This document shows positions 9,223-17,012 of a stretch of 64,000 nt of DNA, piece after piece. The notes beneath the pieces were generated by a model. The model had not been told where the DNA came from. It made no database searches and saw only the letters and a list, made by a program, of their open reading frames with translations. Source of the DNA: Phytohabitans maris. Its GTDB lineage: Bacteria; Actinomycetota; Actinomycetes; Mycobacteriales; Micromonosporaceae. Both the position numbers and the translations under genes were made by a program. How positions within the stretch are numbered: position 1 is the first letter of the stretch; each line of letters starts with the position of its first letter. The DNA is taken from NCBI RefSeq assembly GCF_031085175.1, contig NZ_JAVHUY010000032.1, forward strand, positions 1-64,000, read 5' to 3'.

Positions 9223-9238
9223 AGATCCGCAGGTGCAT

Positions 9239-9841
9239 TCTCTCCCCTGAGGAACGCCCGTGTCGTGGCAGAAATCAGACAGTTTCGCCGAGCCGTCGAC
9301 CTCCGCCCCAGCTGTTCCACAGACGCCCTGGGGTGATCCGAGGAGCGTGACGGCGAAACGAGGAGGTGGCCTCGCTGGTCGAGGACGACGCCGAGTTCGT
9401 CATCCACGGGATACAGCGGGCAAGGCGCTCTCGTGCCGACCGCCGTGCCGAACAAAGGTGGACTGAGGCGAACTATCCCGCGACGGAAGCTGGCCAGTCT
9501 TAGAGACAGACGAGACCCTGGCGAGGGTCTATACGCAGCCGGGCGGAGCCGGTAGCCAACACGGGTGCAGACGTTAGCACACTCCGCTCGACACGAGGTC
9601 GGGCCGTGTTCAGCGGCGACGGGGCGCTGGTGCTCACGTACGCGCTCTAGGTCGAAGGTCTTTGCCAACTCGACAATTACGGCACGACCATCTGGCGGTG
9701 TAGGCGTACCCATTGCTCCTGCAGGCGATGCTCGACATGGTCTCAGCGACGACCAACCCGGCGAAGGCACCGGCCGACACTCAGCCCAGCCGCACGCGCG
9801 GGTGTGGTCCACAGTAGATCCGAGCCGATAGCATGTGCTCG
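9239..9841. other. Intergenic region of 603 bases, island right edge
   Basis: No convincing gene is visible. CAGGGGAGA at the left end is a strong minus-strand ribosome site for a 10-codon frame (9206-9238). A minus-strand frame around 9600-9720 reads MGTPTPPDGRAVIVELAKTF and then degrades, which may be a gene remnant but matches nothing I know. Composition returns towards the high-G+C background to the right. No terminal repeats, tRNA or transposase could be recognised. Confidence 0.4.
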
Positions 9842-10285
9842 ATGGCTGACGACGGAGGTGCCGGGCGCAAGCCGCCACTGCGGCCGCGTTACCGGCGGCC
9901 CGAGCCGGAGCGGCCGGCCAGCCGGCCCGCGTCGGTCTGGGTCGTGTCGGTGCTGCTGGTCCTCTTCGGGGTGCTGGGCGCGGTGCTCGGCGTGCTGCTC
10001 GTGCGGGACGCGGTCGCCCACGGCGAGGAGGACGAGGTCGTCGCGGCCGGGGTGTTCGCCGTGCTGCTGGCCGCCGCGCAGGTGGTGTCGGGCGTGGGCG
10101 TCTTCGCCGGCTGGGCCCGCGGCCGGGTGCTGGCGATGCTGGTCTGCGCCGCCAACGTCGTGCTGGTCATCGTCGGCGCCGCCACCGACCGGGTCGGCTC
10201 GGGGCAGTCGTGGCTGGCGATCGCGTTCTACGGCGCGCTGCTCTTCGGCCTCGCCGGCCCGAAGATCAGCGACTGGTGCAAGTAG
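9842..10285 (+). CDS. Small integral membrane protein, function unknown
   Basis: A 147-residue protein with a charged proline/arginine-rich cytoplasmic leader of about 30 residues followed by roughly four hydrophobic segments (VWVVSVLLVLFGVLGAVLGV, VVAAGVFAVLLAAAQVVSGV, VLAMLVCAANVVLVIV, WLAIAFYGALLFGLAG). No conserved catalytic motif is apparent. Such short proteins are common in actinomycetes and mostly uncharacterised. Two in-frame ATGs exist at 9833 and 9842; neither has a strong ribosome site, and I took the second. It ends shortly before a palindromic element that separates it from the convergent kinase-like gene. Confidence 0.7.
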   Translation: MADDGGAGRKPPLRPRYRRPEPERPASRPASVWVVSVLLVLFGVLGAVLGVLLVRDAVAHGEEDEVVAAGVFAVLLAAAQVVSGVGVFAGWARGRVLAMLVCAANVVLVIVGAATDRVGSGQSWLAIAFYGALLFGLAGPKISDWCK

Positions 10286-10303
10286 CGCCGCCCCTAAGTC
10301 AGG

Positions 10304-10357
10304 GTGATCGAAGCTCCTCTCACGTCGTTCTAACGACTTGAGAGGAGCTTCGATCAC
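10304..10357. repeat. Family 1 palindrome (GTGATCGAAGCTCC), bidirectional terminator
   Basis: A long hairpin whose outer arms are GTGATCGAAGCTCC and its complement, with an inner CGTTcta-AACG loop region. It lies between two convergent genes. Near-identical hairpins occur at 16339-16392 and 26564-26617, each also between convergent genes, so this is a dispersed element that probably works as a bidirectional terminator. Confidence 0.85.
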
Positions 10358-10374
10358 AGGCGGGGACCGCGAGG

Positions 10375-11058
10375 TCAGTCGCGAAGGTCCCGGGCGCTGT
10401 GGACGACCAGGGCGCCGGCCTCGTCCACCCGGGCGACCTCGGTGGGGGTGAGCGTCGGATTGGCGGCGCGGATCCCGGCCGCCGTGTCGAGCTGGCCGAG
10501 GGGGTGGCCGCCGGCGTACGCGAGGAAGGACACGAGCAGCGCGCGGGCCGCCTCGGCCAGTTGCCGCGCGGGGTCGACGGCGACCTCGGCGCAGATCAGC
10601 GCGGTCATGGCCAGGTCGAGGTCGGGCGGGCCGCAGAGGGCGTCGCGCCAGTCGATCACGTACGGGCCGTGCGGGGTCAGCACGACGTTCTCGGGGTGCA
10701 GGTCGCGGTGGACGACGGCGGTGCCGGGCGGGGCGGCGGCCGGTGGCGGCAGCGCGTGCAGGCGGGTGTGCAGGTCGGCGAGGATCCGCGCGCCCTCCTC
10801 GGCGGGGAGGGTGCCGGCGACGAACGCGCCCAGCATCGTCGGGCCGTCGAGGCGGTCCATCACCAGGTCCGGACCGCGGGTGGCGTACACCGTGGGCACC
10901 GGGTACCCGTGGGTGGCCACGTGCGCCATGACGGCGGCCTCCGGCGCGGTGTCGACGTCGCCGTCCCGGTACCGCCGCAGCACCCGGCCGCCGCCGAGGT
11001 CGTAGACGTCGGCGTCACGGCCGGCGGCGAAGGGGGCCCCGAGGCCGGACGCCGTCAC
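10375..11058 (-). CDS. APH-fold phosphotransferase family protein
   Basis: A short (227-residue) kinase-like protein. It has the catalytic loop VVHRDLHPENVVL and the metal-binding YVIDWRDALCGPP of the aminoglycoside/choline kinase fold, and an N-terminal nucleotide loop in LGAPFAAGRDADVYDLG. It is shorter than typical resistance enzymes (about 260-300), so its substrate is probably a small metabolite or it is a minimal kinase. The GTG start overlaps the stop of the DUF6510 gene by four bases, placing it last in the redox operon. Function within that operon is not evident. Confidence 0.85.
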   Translation of the reverse strand: MTASGLGAPFAAGRDADVYDLGGGRVLRRYRDGDVDTAPEAAVMAHVATHGYPVPTVYATRGPDLVMDRLDGPTMLGAFVAGTLPAEEGARILADLHTRLHALPPPAAAPPGTAVVHRDLHPENVVLTPHGPYVIDWRDALCGPPDLDLAMTALICAEVAVDPARQLAEAARALLVSFLAYAGGHPLGQLDTAAGIRAANPTLTPTEVARVDEAGALVVHSARDLRD

Positions 11059-11336
11059 ATCGGGATGCGGAGTGCGACCGTGCCGCGCAGGTCGAGCCAG
11101 GCGGCGTCCGGGGTGCGGACCACGCGCAGCACCACCTCCTCGCAGGCGGGGCAGCGGGCGACCATGCCGGGCGCGTTCGCGCTCGCGTAGACGTGCAGGG
11201 CGGCCAGGGCGCCGGCCAGGCCGCAGGCGGCGCAGCGGCTGGTCGCGGCCGTGACGTCCACGGCGAAGATCTCCCGCAGCGGCCCGGCGAGCGCGTTGCC
11301 GTCCAGGTGCGGGCCGAGGTCGAGCTGTTCGGTCAT
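11055..11336 (-). CDS. DUF6510 family zinc-ribbon protein
   Basis: A 93-residue protein with two CxxC pairs (CAACGL and CPACEE) about 25 residues apart, which form a likely zinc ribbon. The N-terminal LDLGPHLDGNALAGPLREIFAVD is characteristic of the actinobacterial DUF6510 family. In many actinomycetes this gene is the partner of a ferredoxin-reductase-type flavoprotein and a sulfite-oxidase-like molybdoenzyme, which is exactly the order here. The molecular role is unknown; assembly or electron transfer for the molybdoenzyme is a guess from context. Confidence 0.82.
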   Translation of the reverse strand: MTEQLDLGPHLDGNALAGPLREIFAVDVTAATSRCAACGLAGALAALHVYASANAPGMVARCPACEEVVLRVVRTPDAAWLDLRGTVALRIPM

Positions 11337-11434
11337 GTCAACCTCCAGTCAGAGCGAAGCGCATGTCAGCCTCCAGTCGCAGCGAAGCGCACGCGCGGCG
11401 CACCCATCAGCCTCCAGTCGGGCCGAAGCGCTCG
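11336..11434. repeat. Tandem copies of the flavoprotein gene's 3' end
   Basis: A 28-base unit (TGTCARCCTCCAGTC...GAAGCGCA) is present twice head to tail at 11336-11363 and 11364-11391. A third related copy at 11407-11434 is the actual 3' end of the flavoprotein gene, encoding RFGPTGG and the stop. The spare copies would also encode RF-x-x-TGG-stop on the minus strand, so the end of the gene has been duplicated twice. Confidence 0.75.
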
Positions 11435-12159
11435 GTGCGTAGCCGGCGGGGCTCGTGGCCGAGCGCGACGAGGATGTCGGCCACCGCCTCGACGAAGCCG
11501 GTCGGGCCGCACACGTAGCAGTCCGGGGTGAGGGCGGGCGGCCAGCCGTTGGTGTTGACGTCGGCGACGCCGATCCGGCGCGGCGGGTGCGGCCAACCCT
11601 CGGGCACCTCCCGCGTGTACGCGAACGTGACGTCGAGGCCGGCGTCGTCGCGGGCCCGGCGGCGCAGCTCGTCGCCGTAGTAGACGTCGCCGGGCGTGCG
11701 CACCGAGTAGATCAGGCGGAACGGGACGCGGCTGCCGGCCGCCCGCCGCGCCCGGATCATCGCCATCAGCGGCACGATGCCGGAGCCGCCCGCCACCAGC
11801 AGCACCGGGTCCATGGCCGCGGGGCGCCACACGAACCACCCGCCGACCGGGCCGCGCACCTCCACCGGGTCGCCGGGGGAGAAGACCTCGGTCAGGTACG
11901 GGGAGACCTCACCCTCCGGTACCGCCTGGATGGTGAGCTCGACCCGCTCGCCGTCGGCCGGGGCGGCGATCGAGTAGCTGCGCTGGGTGCTGTAGCCGTC
12001 GTCGGCGGTCAGCCGCACGTCGACGTGCTGCCCGGGAAGGTGGCCGGGCCAGCCGGGCACGTCGAGCACCAGCGTGCGGGCGGTCGGGGTCTCGGCGCGG
12101 GCCTCCGCCAGCCGGCCGACCCGCCAGGTCAGTCGCCCTGGTACCGCTGCTCGCGCCAC
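11407..12159 (-). CDS. FAD/NAD(P)-binding ferredoxin reductase-type oxidoreductase
   Basis: A 250-residue flavoprotein of the ferredoxin-NADP reductase superfamily. FAD motif RSYSIA (RxYS) follows the beta-barrel, the NAD(P) domain starts with LLVAGGSGIVPLMAM, and the C-terminus has YVCGPTGFVEAV. There is no iron-sulfur domain, so an external acceptor is needed; the adjacent molybdoenzyme gene, which it overlaps by 31 bases, encodes the obvious candidate. The GTG at 12159 is the only sensible upstream start; RBS is weak, consistent with translational coupling. The exact electron flow is inferred. Confidence 0.9.
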   Translation of the reverse strand: MARAAVPGRLTWRVGRLAEARAETPTARTLVLDVPGWPGHLPGQHVDVRLTADDGYSTQRSYSIAAPADGERVELTIQAVPEGEVSPYLTEVFSPGDPVEVRGPVGGWFVWRPAAMDPVLLVAGGSGIVPLMAMIRARRAAGSRVPFRLIYSVRTPGDVYYGDELRRRARDDAGLDVTFAYTREVPEGWPHPPRRIGVADVNTNGWPPALTPDCYVCGPTGFVEAVADILVALGHEPRRLRTERFGPTGG

Positions 12160-12728
12160 GGGTCACCGTAGTCGTGGTAGCCGGCCGTCTCCCAGAACCC
12201 GGGCTCGTCGTCGAAGCGCAGCTGGATGCCGCGCACCCACTTGGCCGACTTCCAGAAGTACAGGTGCGGGACGAGCAGCCGGGCCGGGCCGCCGTGCTCG
12301 GGGTGCAGGTCTTCGCCGTCGAACCGGTACGCCACCCAGGCCTGCCCGTCGAGCAGGTCGGCGAGGGGGAGGTTGGTGGTGTAGCCGCCGTACGAGTGGA
12401 CGAGCGCGTAGTCGGCGGCGGTGTCCACATCGGACATCAGCGTGTCGAGCGAGACGCCCTGCCAGCTGGTGCCGAGCTTGGACCACTTGGTCACGCAGTG
12501 GATGTCGACGGTCGGCGTGTCGCTGGGCAGCGCCATGAGGTCGGCCCAGGTCCAGCGGTGCTCCCGGGACGTCTCCGTCGTGATCACGAACTCCCAGCGG
12601 TCCATCGGCACCCGGGGCGTGGGGCCGGCGGAGAGGACCGGAAAGTCTTCGGTCAGGTATTGCCCCGGCGGCAGCGTGACCCCCGACGCCCGCGGCCGCC
12701 CGTGAAACCCAGGAGAGACGATTCCCAC
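12129..12728 (-). CDS. Molybdopterin-dependent oxidoreductase, sulfite oxidase family
   Basis: A 199-residue protein covering just the molybdopterin-binding core of the SUOX/YedY family. The HCVTKWS motif carries the cysteine that ligates molybdenum, and GGYTTNLPLADL, GGPARLLVPHLYFWKSAKWVRGI follow in the family order. No signal peptide or Tat motif is seen, so it is probably cytoplasmic, unlike YedY (MsrP). Together with the flavoprotein and DUF6510 protein it forms a conserved actinobacterial redox unit with unknown substrate. The start is GTG at 12728. Confidence 0.92.
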   Translation of the reverse strand: MGIVSPGFHGRPRASGVTLPPGQYLTEDFPVLSAGPTPRVPMDRWEFVITTETSREHRWTWADLMALPSDTPTVDIHCVTKWSKLGTSWQGVSLDTLMSDVDTAADYALVHSYGGYTTNLPLADLLDGQAWVAYRFDGEDLHPEHGGPARLLVPHLYFWKSAKWVRGIQLRFDDEPGFWETAGYHDYGDPWREQRYQGD

Positions 12729-12737
12729 GCGAGCAGA

Positions 12738-13637
12738 CTACGCGGCGGCGATGATCTCTTGGGCGGTTTGGGCGGCGCGCTCGATCGGGATGGCGAAGCC
12801 GATGCCGATGTTGCCGTTGCCGTCGATGGTGGCGATCGCGGTGTTCACCCCGACGACCTGGCCACGGGCGTTGACCAGCGGCCCGCCGGAGTTGCCCGGG
12901 TTGATCGAGGCGTCGGTCTGTACCGCCGACTGCCGCCCCGCGTTCCCCATCCGCACCTGGCGGTCGACGGCGCTCACGATGCCGGCGGTGACGCTGCCGG
13001 AGAGGCCGAGCGGCGAACCGACCGCCAGCACCGGCTCGCCCACCTTGAGGTCCGTGCTCCGGCCGAGGGTGAGCGCCCGGAGCGTCTCCGCGCCGTCGCC
13101 CACCTGCAACACCGCGATGTCGGTCCGGGCGACCCGGCCGACCAGCCGCGCGCCGCGTTCCTCGCCGTCCTGGCCGACCACGGTGATCCGGCCGCCGGAG
13201 GCGACGACGTGGTTGTTGGTCACGATGTGGCCCTGGTCGTCGATGACGAACCCGGAGCCCGACGAGGCCTCCTCGTCACCCACCACCTCGATCGACACCA
13301 CCCCGGGCAGCGCCTCCTCGGCGGCGCCGACCAGCGCCTGCGGCACCGCGGCGTCCGCGGCGAGGCGCGGCGTCTGGACGTTGGCCCACAGCGACGCGTA
13401 CCAGCCGGCGGCGCCACCCGACGCGGCCGAGAACGCGGCGACGAGCAGGCCGGCGAGCAGCAGCCGCCCCGGCCCGCGGCGGCGGGGCCGCTCCGCCGGG
13501 GTCTCGTCCCAGACCGTGCCCGGGGGCAGGTCGGCCCGGTGCCGCGGGTACGTGCGCGGCCCCGGCCAGGGCTCGTAGCGCTGGCCGGGCGGGTGGTACT
13601 GGCCACCCGGATCGTCGTAGCCCAGCATCGCCGTCAT
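12738..13637 (-). CDS. Membrane-anchored HtrA/trypsin-like serine protease without PDZ domain
   Basis: A 299-residue protein. About 55 cytoplasmic residues rich in Pro, Tyr and Arg precede one transmembrane helix (residues 58-80), then a trypsin-like domain outside the membrane. The catalytic triad is visible: His143 in TNNHVV, Asp173 in RTDIAVL and Ser250 in GNSGGPL. The C-terminus ends directly after the protease domain, so the PDZ domain of DegP-type proteins is missing. A role in envelope protein quality control or activation of secreted proteins is typical of the family. Ten bases separate it from the molybdoenzyme gene. Confidence 0.92.
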   Translation of the reverse strand: MTAMLGYDDPGGQYHPPGQRYEPWPGPRTYPRHRADLPPGTVWDETPAERPRRRGPGRLLLAGLLVAAFSAASGGAAGWYASLWANVQTPRLAADAAVPQALVGAAEEALPGVVSIEVVGDEEASSGSGFVIDDQGHIVTNNHVVASGGRITVVGQDGEERGARLVGRVARTDIAVLQVGDGAETLRALTLGRSTDLKVGEPVLAVGSPLGLSGSVTAGIVSAVDRQVRMGNAGRQSAVQTDASINPGNSGGPLVNARGQVVGVNTAIATIDGNGNIGIGFAIPIERAAQTAQEIIAAA

Positions 13638-13760
13638 GCCCCCAGATACGGACGGCGGGCGTCGCCGGCTGAACGGAAACGAGAAATTTTCCCGGCCTGA
13701 TCATCTTTCCGGGCCCGCGCTCCGTACTCCGGCACAGCGTCTGAGGTCGTTGGGGGACCG

Positions 13761-14414
13761 ATGAACGTACCAGGGCTCACCTATGTGTTCGATGGCTACT
13801 GCGCGTGGTCGTACGGCTTCGCTCAGACCATGGTGGACATCGCTTCCGCGTATCCCGAGATCCCCGTCGAAGTCCTCTGTGGAGGGTTGTACGTGGGCTC
13901 GGCGCGGGTGCCGATCCGGCGGCTCGCCGACGTACCCGGCACCAACCGGCGGATCGCCGAGCTGACCGGCGCCTGGTTCGGCGACGGGTACGAGCGGCTG
14001 ACCGCGGACGGCTCGTTCGTGATGAACTCCACCGCCGCCGCCCGTGGCTTCGCGGCGCTGCGCCGGGCCGCGCCGGACCGGACCGTGGAGCTGGCGGCGG
14101 CGCTGCAGGAGGCGTTCTTCGTCGAGGGGCGCAGCCTCGCCGAGCCGGAGACGCACCGGTGGATCGCCGGCGAGTACGGGCTGGACGGCGAGGCGGTCGT
14201 CGCCGGGTTCGACCACCCGTGGTCGCTGCGGGCAGCGGAGGCGGACTTCGCCCGGGTACGGCGGATGGGCGTGGCCGCGTTCCCGACGCTGCTGGTCACC
14301 TCGGGCGACCGGCCGCCGGTACCGGTGATGGCGGGTTCGGCCACCGCCCGGCAGGTGGAGGAACGGCTGTCCGCGCTGCTCAGCCGGGCCGGAAGGCAGG
14401 CCGGACCGGCGTGA
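13761..14414 (+). CDS. DsbA family (thioredoxin-fold) protein with CxxS motif
   Basis: A 217-residue protein of the DsbA/FrnE/HCCA-isomerase superfamily: an N-terminal YVFDGYCAWSYGF, a helical insertion, and a C-terminal GVAAFPTLLV with the conserved cis-proline. The active site is C14-A-W-S17 instead of CPWC, so it has one cysteine and cannot form an internal disulfide; it may act as a monothiol, isomerase or glutathione-linked enzyme. No signal peptide is present, so it is cytoplasmic. GGGGGA lies before the ATG at 13761. It stands alone between the protease and the sigma factor genes. Confidence 0.85.
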   Translation: MNVPGLTYVFDGYCAWSYGFAQTMVDIASAYPEIPVEVLCGGLYVGSARVPIRRLADVPGTNRRIAELTGAWFGDGYERLTADGSFVMNSTAAARGFAALRRAAPDRTVELAAALQEAFFVEGRSLAEPETHRWIAGEYGLDGEAVVAGFDHPWSLRAAEADFARVRRMGVAAFPTLLVTSGDRPPVPVMAGSATARQVEERLSALLSRAGRQAGPA

Positions 14415-14547
14415 CGGCTGGGGCTGGTGGGACGCAAGTTGCATCCGAATTATGGACACGGGGCGTTCAATAAACTAGCTTGCCGTACGGACGGCGACGG
14501 TCACCGTGTGGGGACGGAGACGGCCGCGACCCGGCGAGGTGGTGTCG

Positions 14548-16332
14548 ATGGGCAGGCACGCGCGGCTGGAGGTGGTGGTCGACGCCGCCACGGTCACCGC
14601 GGCCCGCGACGGTGACAAGCGGTCGTTGGACGACCTGGTCACCGAGCATCTGCCGCTGGTGTACAACATCGTCGGCCGGGCGCTCGACGGCCACCCGGAC
14701 GTGGACGACGTCGTGCAGGAGACGATGCTGCGGGTCGTCCGCAAGCTGAAGAGCCTGCGCGACAGCAGCCGCTTCCGGGCCTGGCTGGTCGCGATCGCCA
14801 TGCAGCAGGTACGGGCCCGGGCCCGGGCGCGCCGGGAGATGCTCGCCAGCGGCCTCGAGGACGTCCGCGAGCTGGCCGACCCGACCGCCGACTTCGTCGA
14901 CGCGACCATCGCCGAGCTGGGGCTGACCGGGCAGCGCCGGGAGGTCGCCGAGGCCACCCGCTGGCTCGACCCGGCCGACCGGCGGCTGCTCGCGCTCTGG
15001 TGGCAGGAGGCCGCCGGCGAGCTCAGCCGCGCCCAGCTCGCCGCCGCGCTCGGCCTCACCGCGCCGCACGCGGCGGTCCGGGTACAGCGGATGAAGAGCC
15101 AGCTCCAGGGCGCCCGCGCGGTGGTCCGGGCGCTCTGGTCGGACCGGCACTGCACCGGCCTCATCGACCTGCTCGAAGGCTGGGACGCCAAGCCCAGTCC
15201 ACTGTGGCGCAAGCGGCTGATCCGGCACACCCGCGGCTGCGCCGAGTGCGGCCACCACTGGGCCGACCAGGTGCCGGCCGAGCGGCTGCTGGCCGGGGTG
15301 GCGCTGCTGCCGGTACCCCTGGAACTGTCGGCCCGGCTCGGTGGCGCGCACGGGGTCGTCACCGGGACCACCGCGGAGGTCGCCCGCGCCGGCGCCGTCG
15401 AGCGCCTGCTGGAGACGGTTTCCGCGCGTCCCGGCGTCCGCGGCGGGCTGCTGGCCGGCGCGGTGGTCCTGGCCGTCGGCATCGTGTACCTGATCGTGCC
15501 GCACGAGCCGTCCGGACCCGCGGAGGTGGCCGCGCCGCCGCCGGCCGTCGCGCCCCCGGTCGAGCGGTCGCCGAGCCCGTGGGAGCCGAAGCCCGGGGCG
15601 CCCCGGCCGGTCGCGCAGGAGCGGGCGCCGGTACCCGCGCGGATCGCACCCAAGCCGTCATACGGGAGCAATGTGGACAGTCCGGATCCGGTGCCGCCGG
15701 CCGACCGCGTGCCCGGCGAGCTCCCGCGCCGCCCCGAGGGGCGCGCCGTGGTGCCGGTGGATGGCGAGTTCGACCGCTTCGGGTCCGGCCGGAGCGGCAC
15801 GGTGCTCCTGCGCGAGCGCGGCCACCAGGTCACGGTCGAGGGGCAGGGGTACTTCGCGGTGCGCTGGCAGGTCTCGTTCCACCGGTGCGGCGGCGAGATC
15901 GCGATGCCCACCTGGACCGGCCTGACCGGCAAGCTCTTCCACGCCGGCTCCGGCGGCGGGCGGCGCCTCGACGACCGGGTGCCCGGCGCCGCGCCCGGCA
16001 TGACCTGGATGGGCGTACCGGAGCGGGATCCGGCCCGGGTGCCGGCCGGCGCGCAGCAGATGTGGCAGGTCGAGTTCTACTACCTCGACGGCACGGTCAC
16101 CCTGCACCACAACGAGGTACGCCGCTCCACCGCCGACTACGACCTCGCGGTCGCGCCGACCACGTGGCGTGCGGTGAACGCGGACCTGACCCGGGCGCCG
16201 CGCGCGCGGTGGGGCGTGCAGCGCTACGGCAAGGTCCGCGACACCGGCACCGACCGCGCGCCCGTTCCGCAGTACCTGACCAGGTCCAGCCCGGCCGACC
16301 CGCGGCGGGTGCCGCAGCGCTCGGCGCTCTGA
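14548..16332 (+). CDS. ECF sigma factor fused to zinc finger, membrane anchor and outer domain
   Basis: A 594-residue fusion. Residues about 15-190 form an ECF sigma-70 factor: region 2 includes HPDVDDVVQETMLRVVRKLKS and SSRFRAWLVAIA, and region 4 is the helix-turn-helix LSRAQLAAALGLTAPHAAVRVQRM. Then comes H227-x3-C231-x2-C234, the signature of zinc-binding anti-sigma domains, one transmembrane helix at about 301-318, a proline-rich linker and a C-terminal domain of about 190 residues that would be outside the cell. ECF families with built-in regulatory extensions are known in actinomycetes. The outer domain has no match I can name. An ATG at 14548 with AGG upstream is preferred over a GTG at 14506. 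Confidence 0.85.
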   Translation: MGRHARLEVVVDAATVTAARDGDKRSLDDLVTEHLPLVYNIVGRALDGHPDVDDVVQETMLRVVRKLKSLRDSSRFRAWLVAIAMQQVRARARARREMLASGLEDVRELADPTADFVDATIAELGLTGQRREVAEATRWLDPADRRLLALWWQEAAGELSRAQLAAALGLTAPHAAVRVQRMKSQLQGARAVVRALWSDRHCTGLIDLLEGWDAKPSPLWRKRLIRHTRGCAECGHHWADQVPAERLLAGVALLPVPLELSARLGGAHGVVTGTTAEVARAGAVERLLETVSARPGVRGGLLAGAVVLAVGIVYLIVPHEPSGPAEVAAPPPAVAPPVERSPSPWEPKPGAPRPVAQERAPVPARIAPKPSYGSNVDSPDPVPPADRVPGELPRRPEGRAVVPVDGEFDRFGSGRSGTVLLRERGHQVTVEGQGYFAVRWQVSFHRCGGEIAMPTWTGLTGKLFHAGSGGGRRLDDRVPGAAPGMTWMGVPERDPARVPAGAQQMWQVEFYYLDGTVTLHHNEVRRSTADYDLAVAPTTWRAVNADLTRAPRARWGVQRYGKVRDTGTDRAPVPQYLTRSSPADPRRVPQRSAL

Positions 16333-16338
16333 CGACCT

Positions 16339-16392
16339 GTGATCGAAGCTCCCCTCATGTCGTTCTAACGACTTGAAGGGAGCTTCGATCAC
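16339..16392. repeat. Family 1 palindrome embedding a stop codon
   Basis: The second copy of the GTGATCGAAGCTCC hairpin. It fills the gap between the convergent sigma-fusion gene and the TetR gene at 16389-17012. Read on the minus strand, the TGA inside GTGATCGAAG is the stop codon of the TetR gene, so the element provides both stop codon and terminator-like hairpin. Confidence 0.85.
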
Positions 16393-17012
16393 GGGGTTGG
16401 GCTGCCGCGCAGGCCGGTCAGGACCATGTCGACGAGGTTGTCGACGTACCGCTCGGTGCGGGCGGTGACGTCTTCGCCCGGCGCGGGCGGCTCCATCGAG
16501 ACCTGGACCGTGGCGACGCCGAACATCGTGCCGAGGACCAGCGCGGGCGCGGTCCCCTCGGGCAGCTCGCCCCGGTCGACCGCCGCGGCGATCATCGCCT
16601 CGACCGTGCGGACGCTGCCGAAGAGGTAGAAGTCACGCAGATCGGCGAAGAGGTCGGGGTAGGTGCGGGCGTCCAGCCACAGCCGCATGATCGCCAGGCC
16701 GGCCCAGCCCCAGTACATCTGGAAGACGAACCGCGCCATGGCCTTGAGGTCTTCGCGCAGGTCGCCGGTGTGGGTCCAGCCCTGGAACGGCTCCAGCCGG
16801 TCGCGCATCGCGGCGAGCAGCAGCTCCCGCTTGTCGCGCCAGCGCAGGTAGACCGAGGCCTTGCCGACGCCGGAGCGGCGGGCCACCTCGTCCAGCGTGA
16901 ACCCCGCCCAGCCCTTTTCGGCGAAGACCAGGACGACGACGCTGTAGACCCGCGCCTCCATGTCGGGGTCGCGGGGACGGCCACGCCGCCGTAACGCCCC
17001 CGAATCATCCAC
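16389..17012 (-). CDS. TetR/AcrR family transcriptional regulator
   Basis: A 207-residue repressor. The DNA-binding domain is RRGRPRDPDMEARVYSVV followed by FTLDEVARRSGVGKASVYLRW, with the usual RDKRELLLAAM. The C-terminal half resembles the TetR_C_11/C_16-type domains (WAGLAIMRLWLDARTYPDLFADLRDF). No target is obvious; the divergently oriented neighbour is the GGDEF-EAL gene 500 bases away. I chose the GTG at 17012 because the next 41 residues upstream lack family character. The C-terminal GSPTP and stop run into the family 1 palindrome. Confidence 0.85.
   Translation of the reverse strand: MDDSGALRRRGRPRDPDMEARVYSVVVLVFAEKGWAGFTLDEVARRSGVGKASVYLRWRDKRELLLAAMRDRLEPFQGWTHTGDLREDLKAMARFVFQMYWGWAGLAIMRLWLDARTYPDLFADLRDFYLFGSVRTVEAMIAAAVDRGELPEGTAPALVLGTMFGVATVQVSMEPPAPGEDVTARTERYVDNLVDMVLTGLRGSPTP

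Noticed and set aside
10375-11058. Aminoglycoside resistance gene
   Set aside because: Only the APH fold is supported. The protein is short and lies in a redox operon; nothing points to antibiotic substrates.
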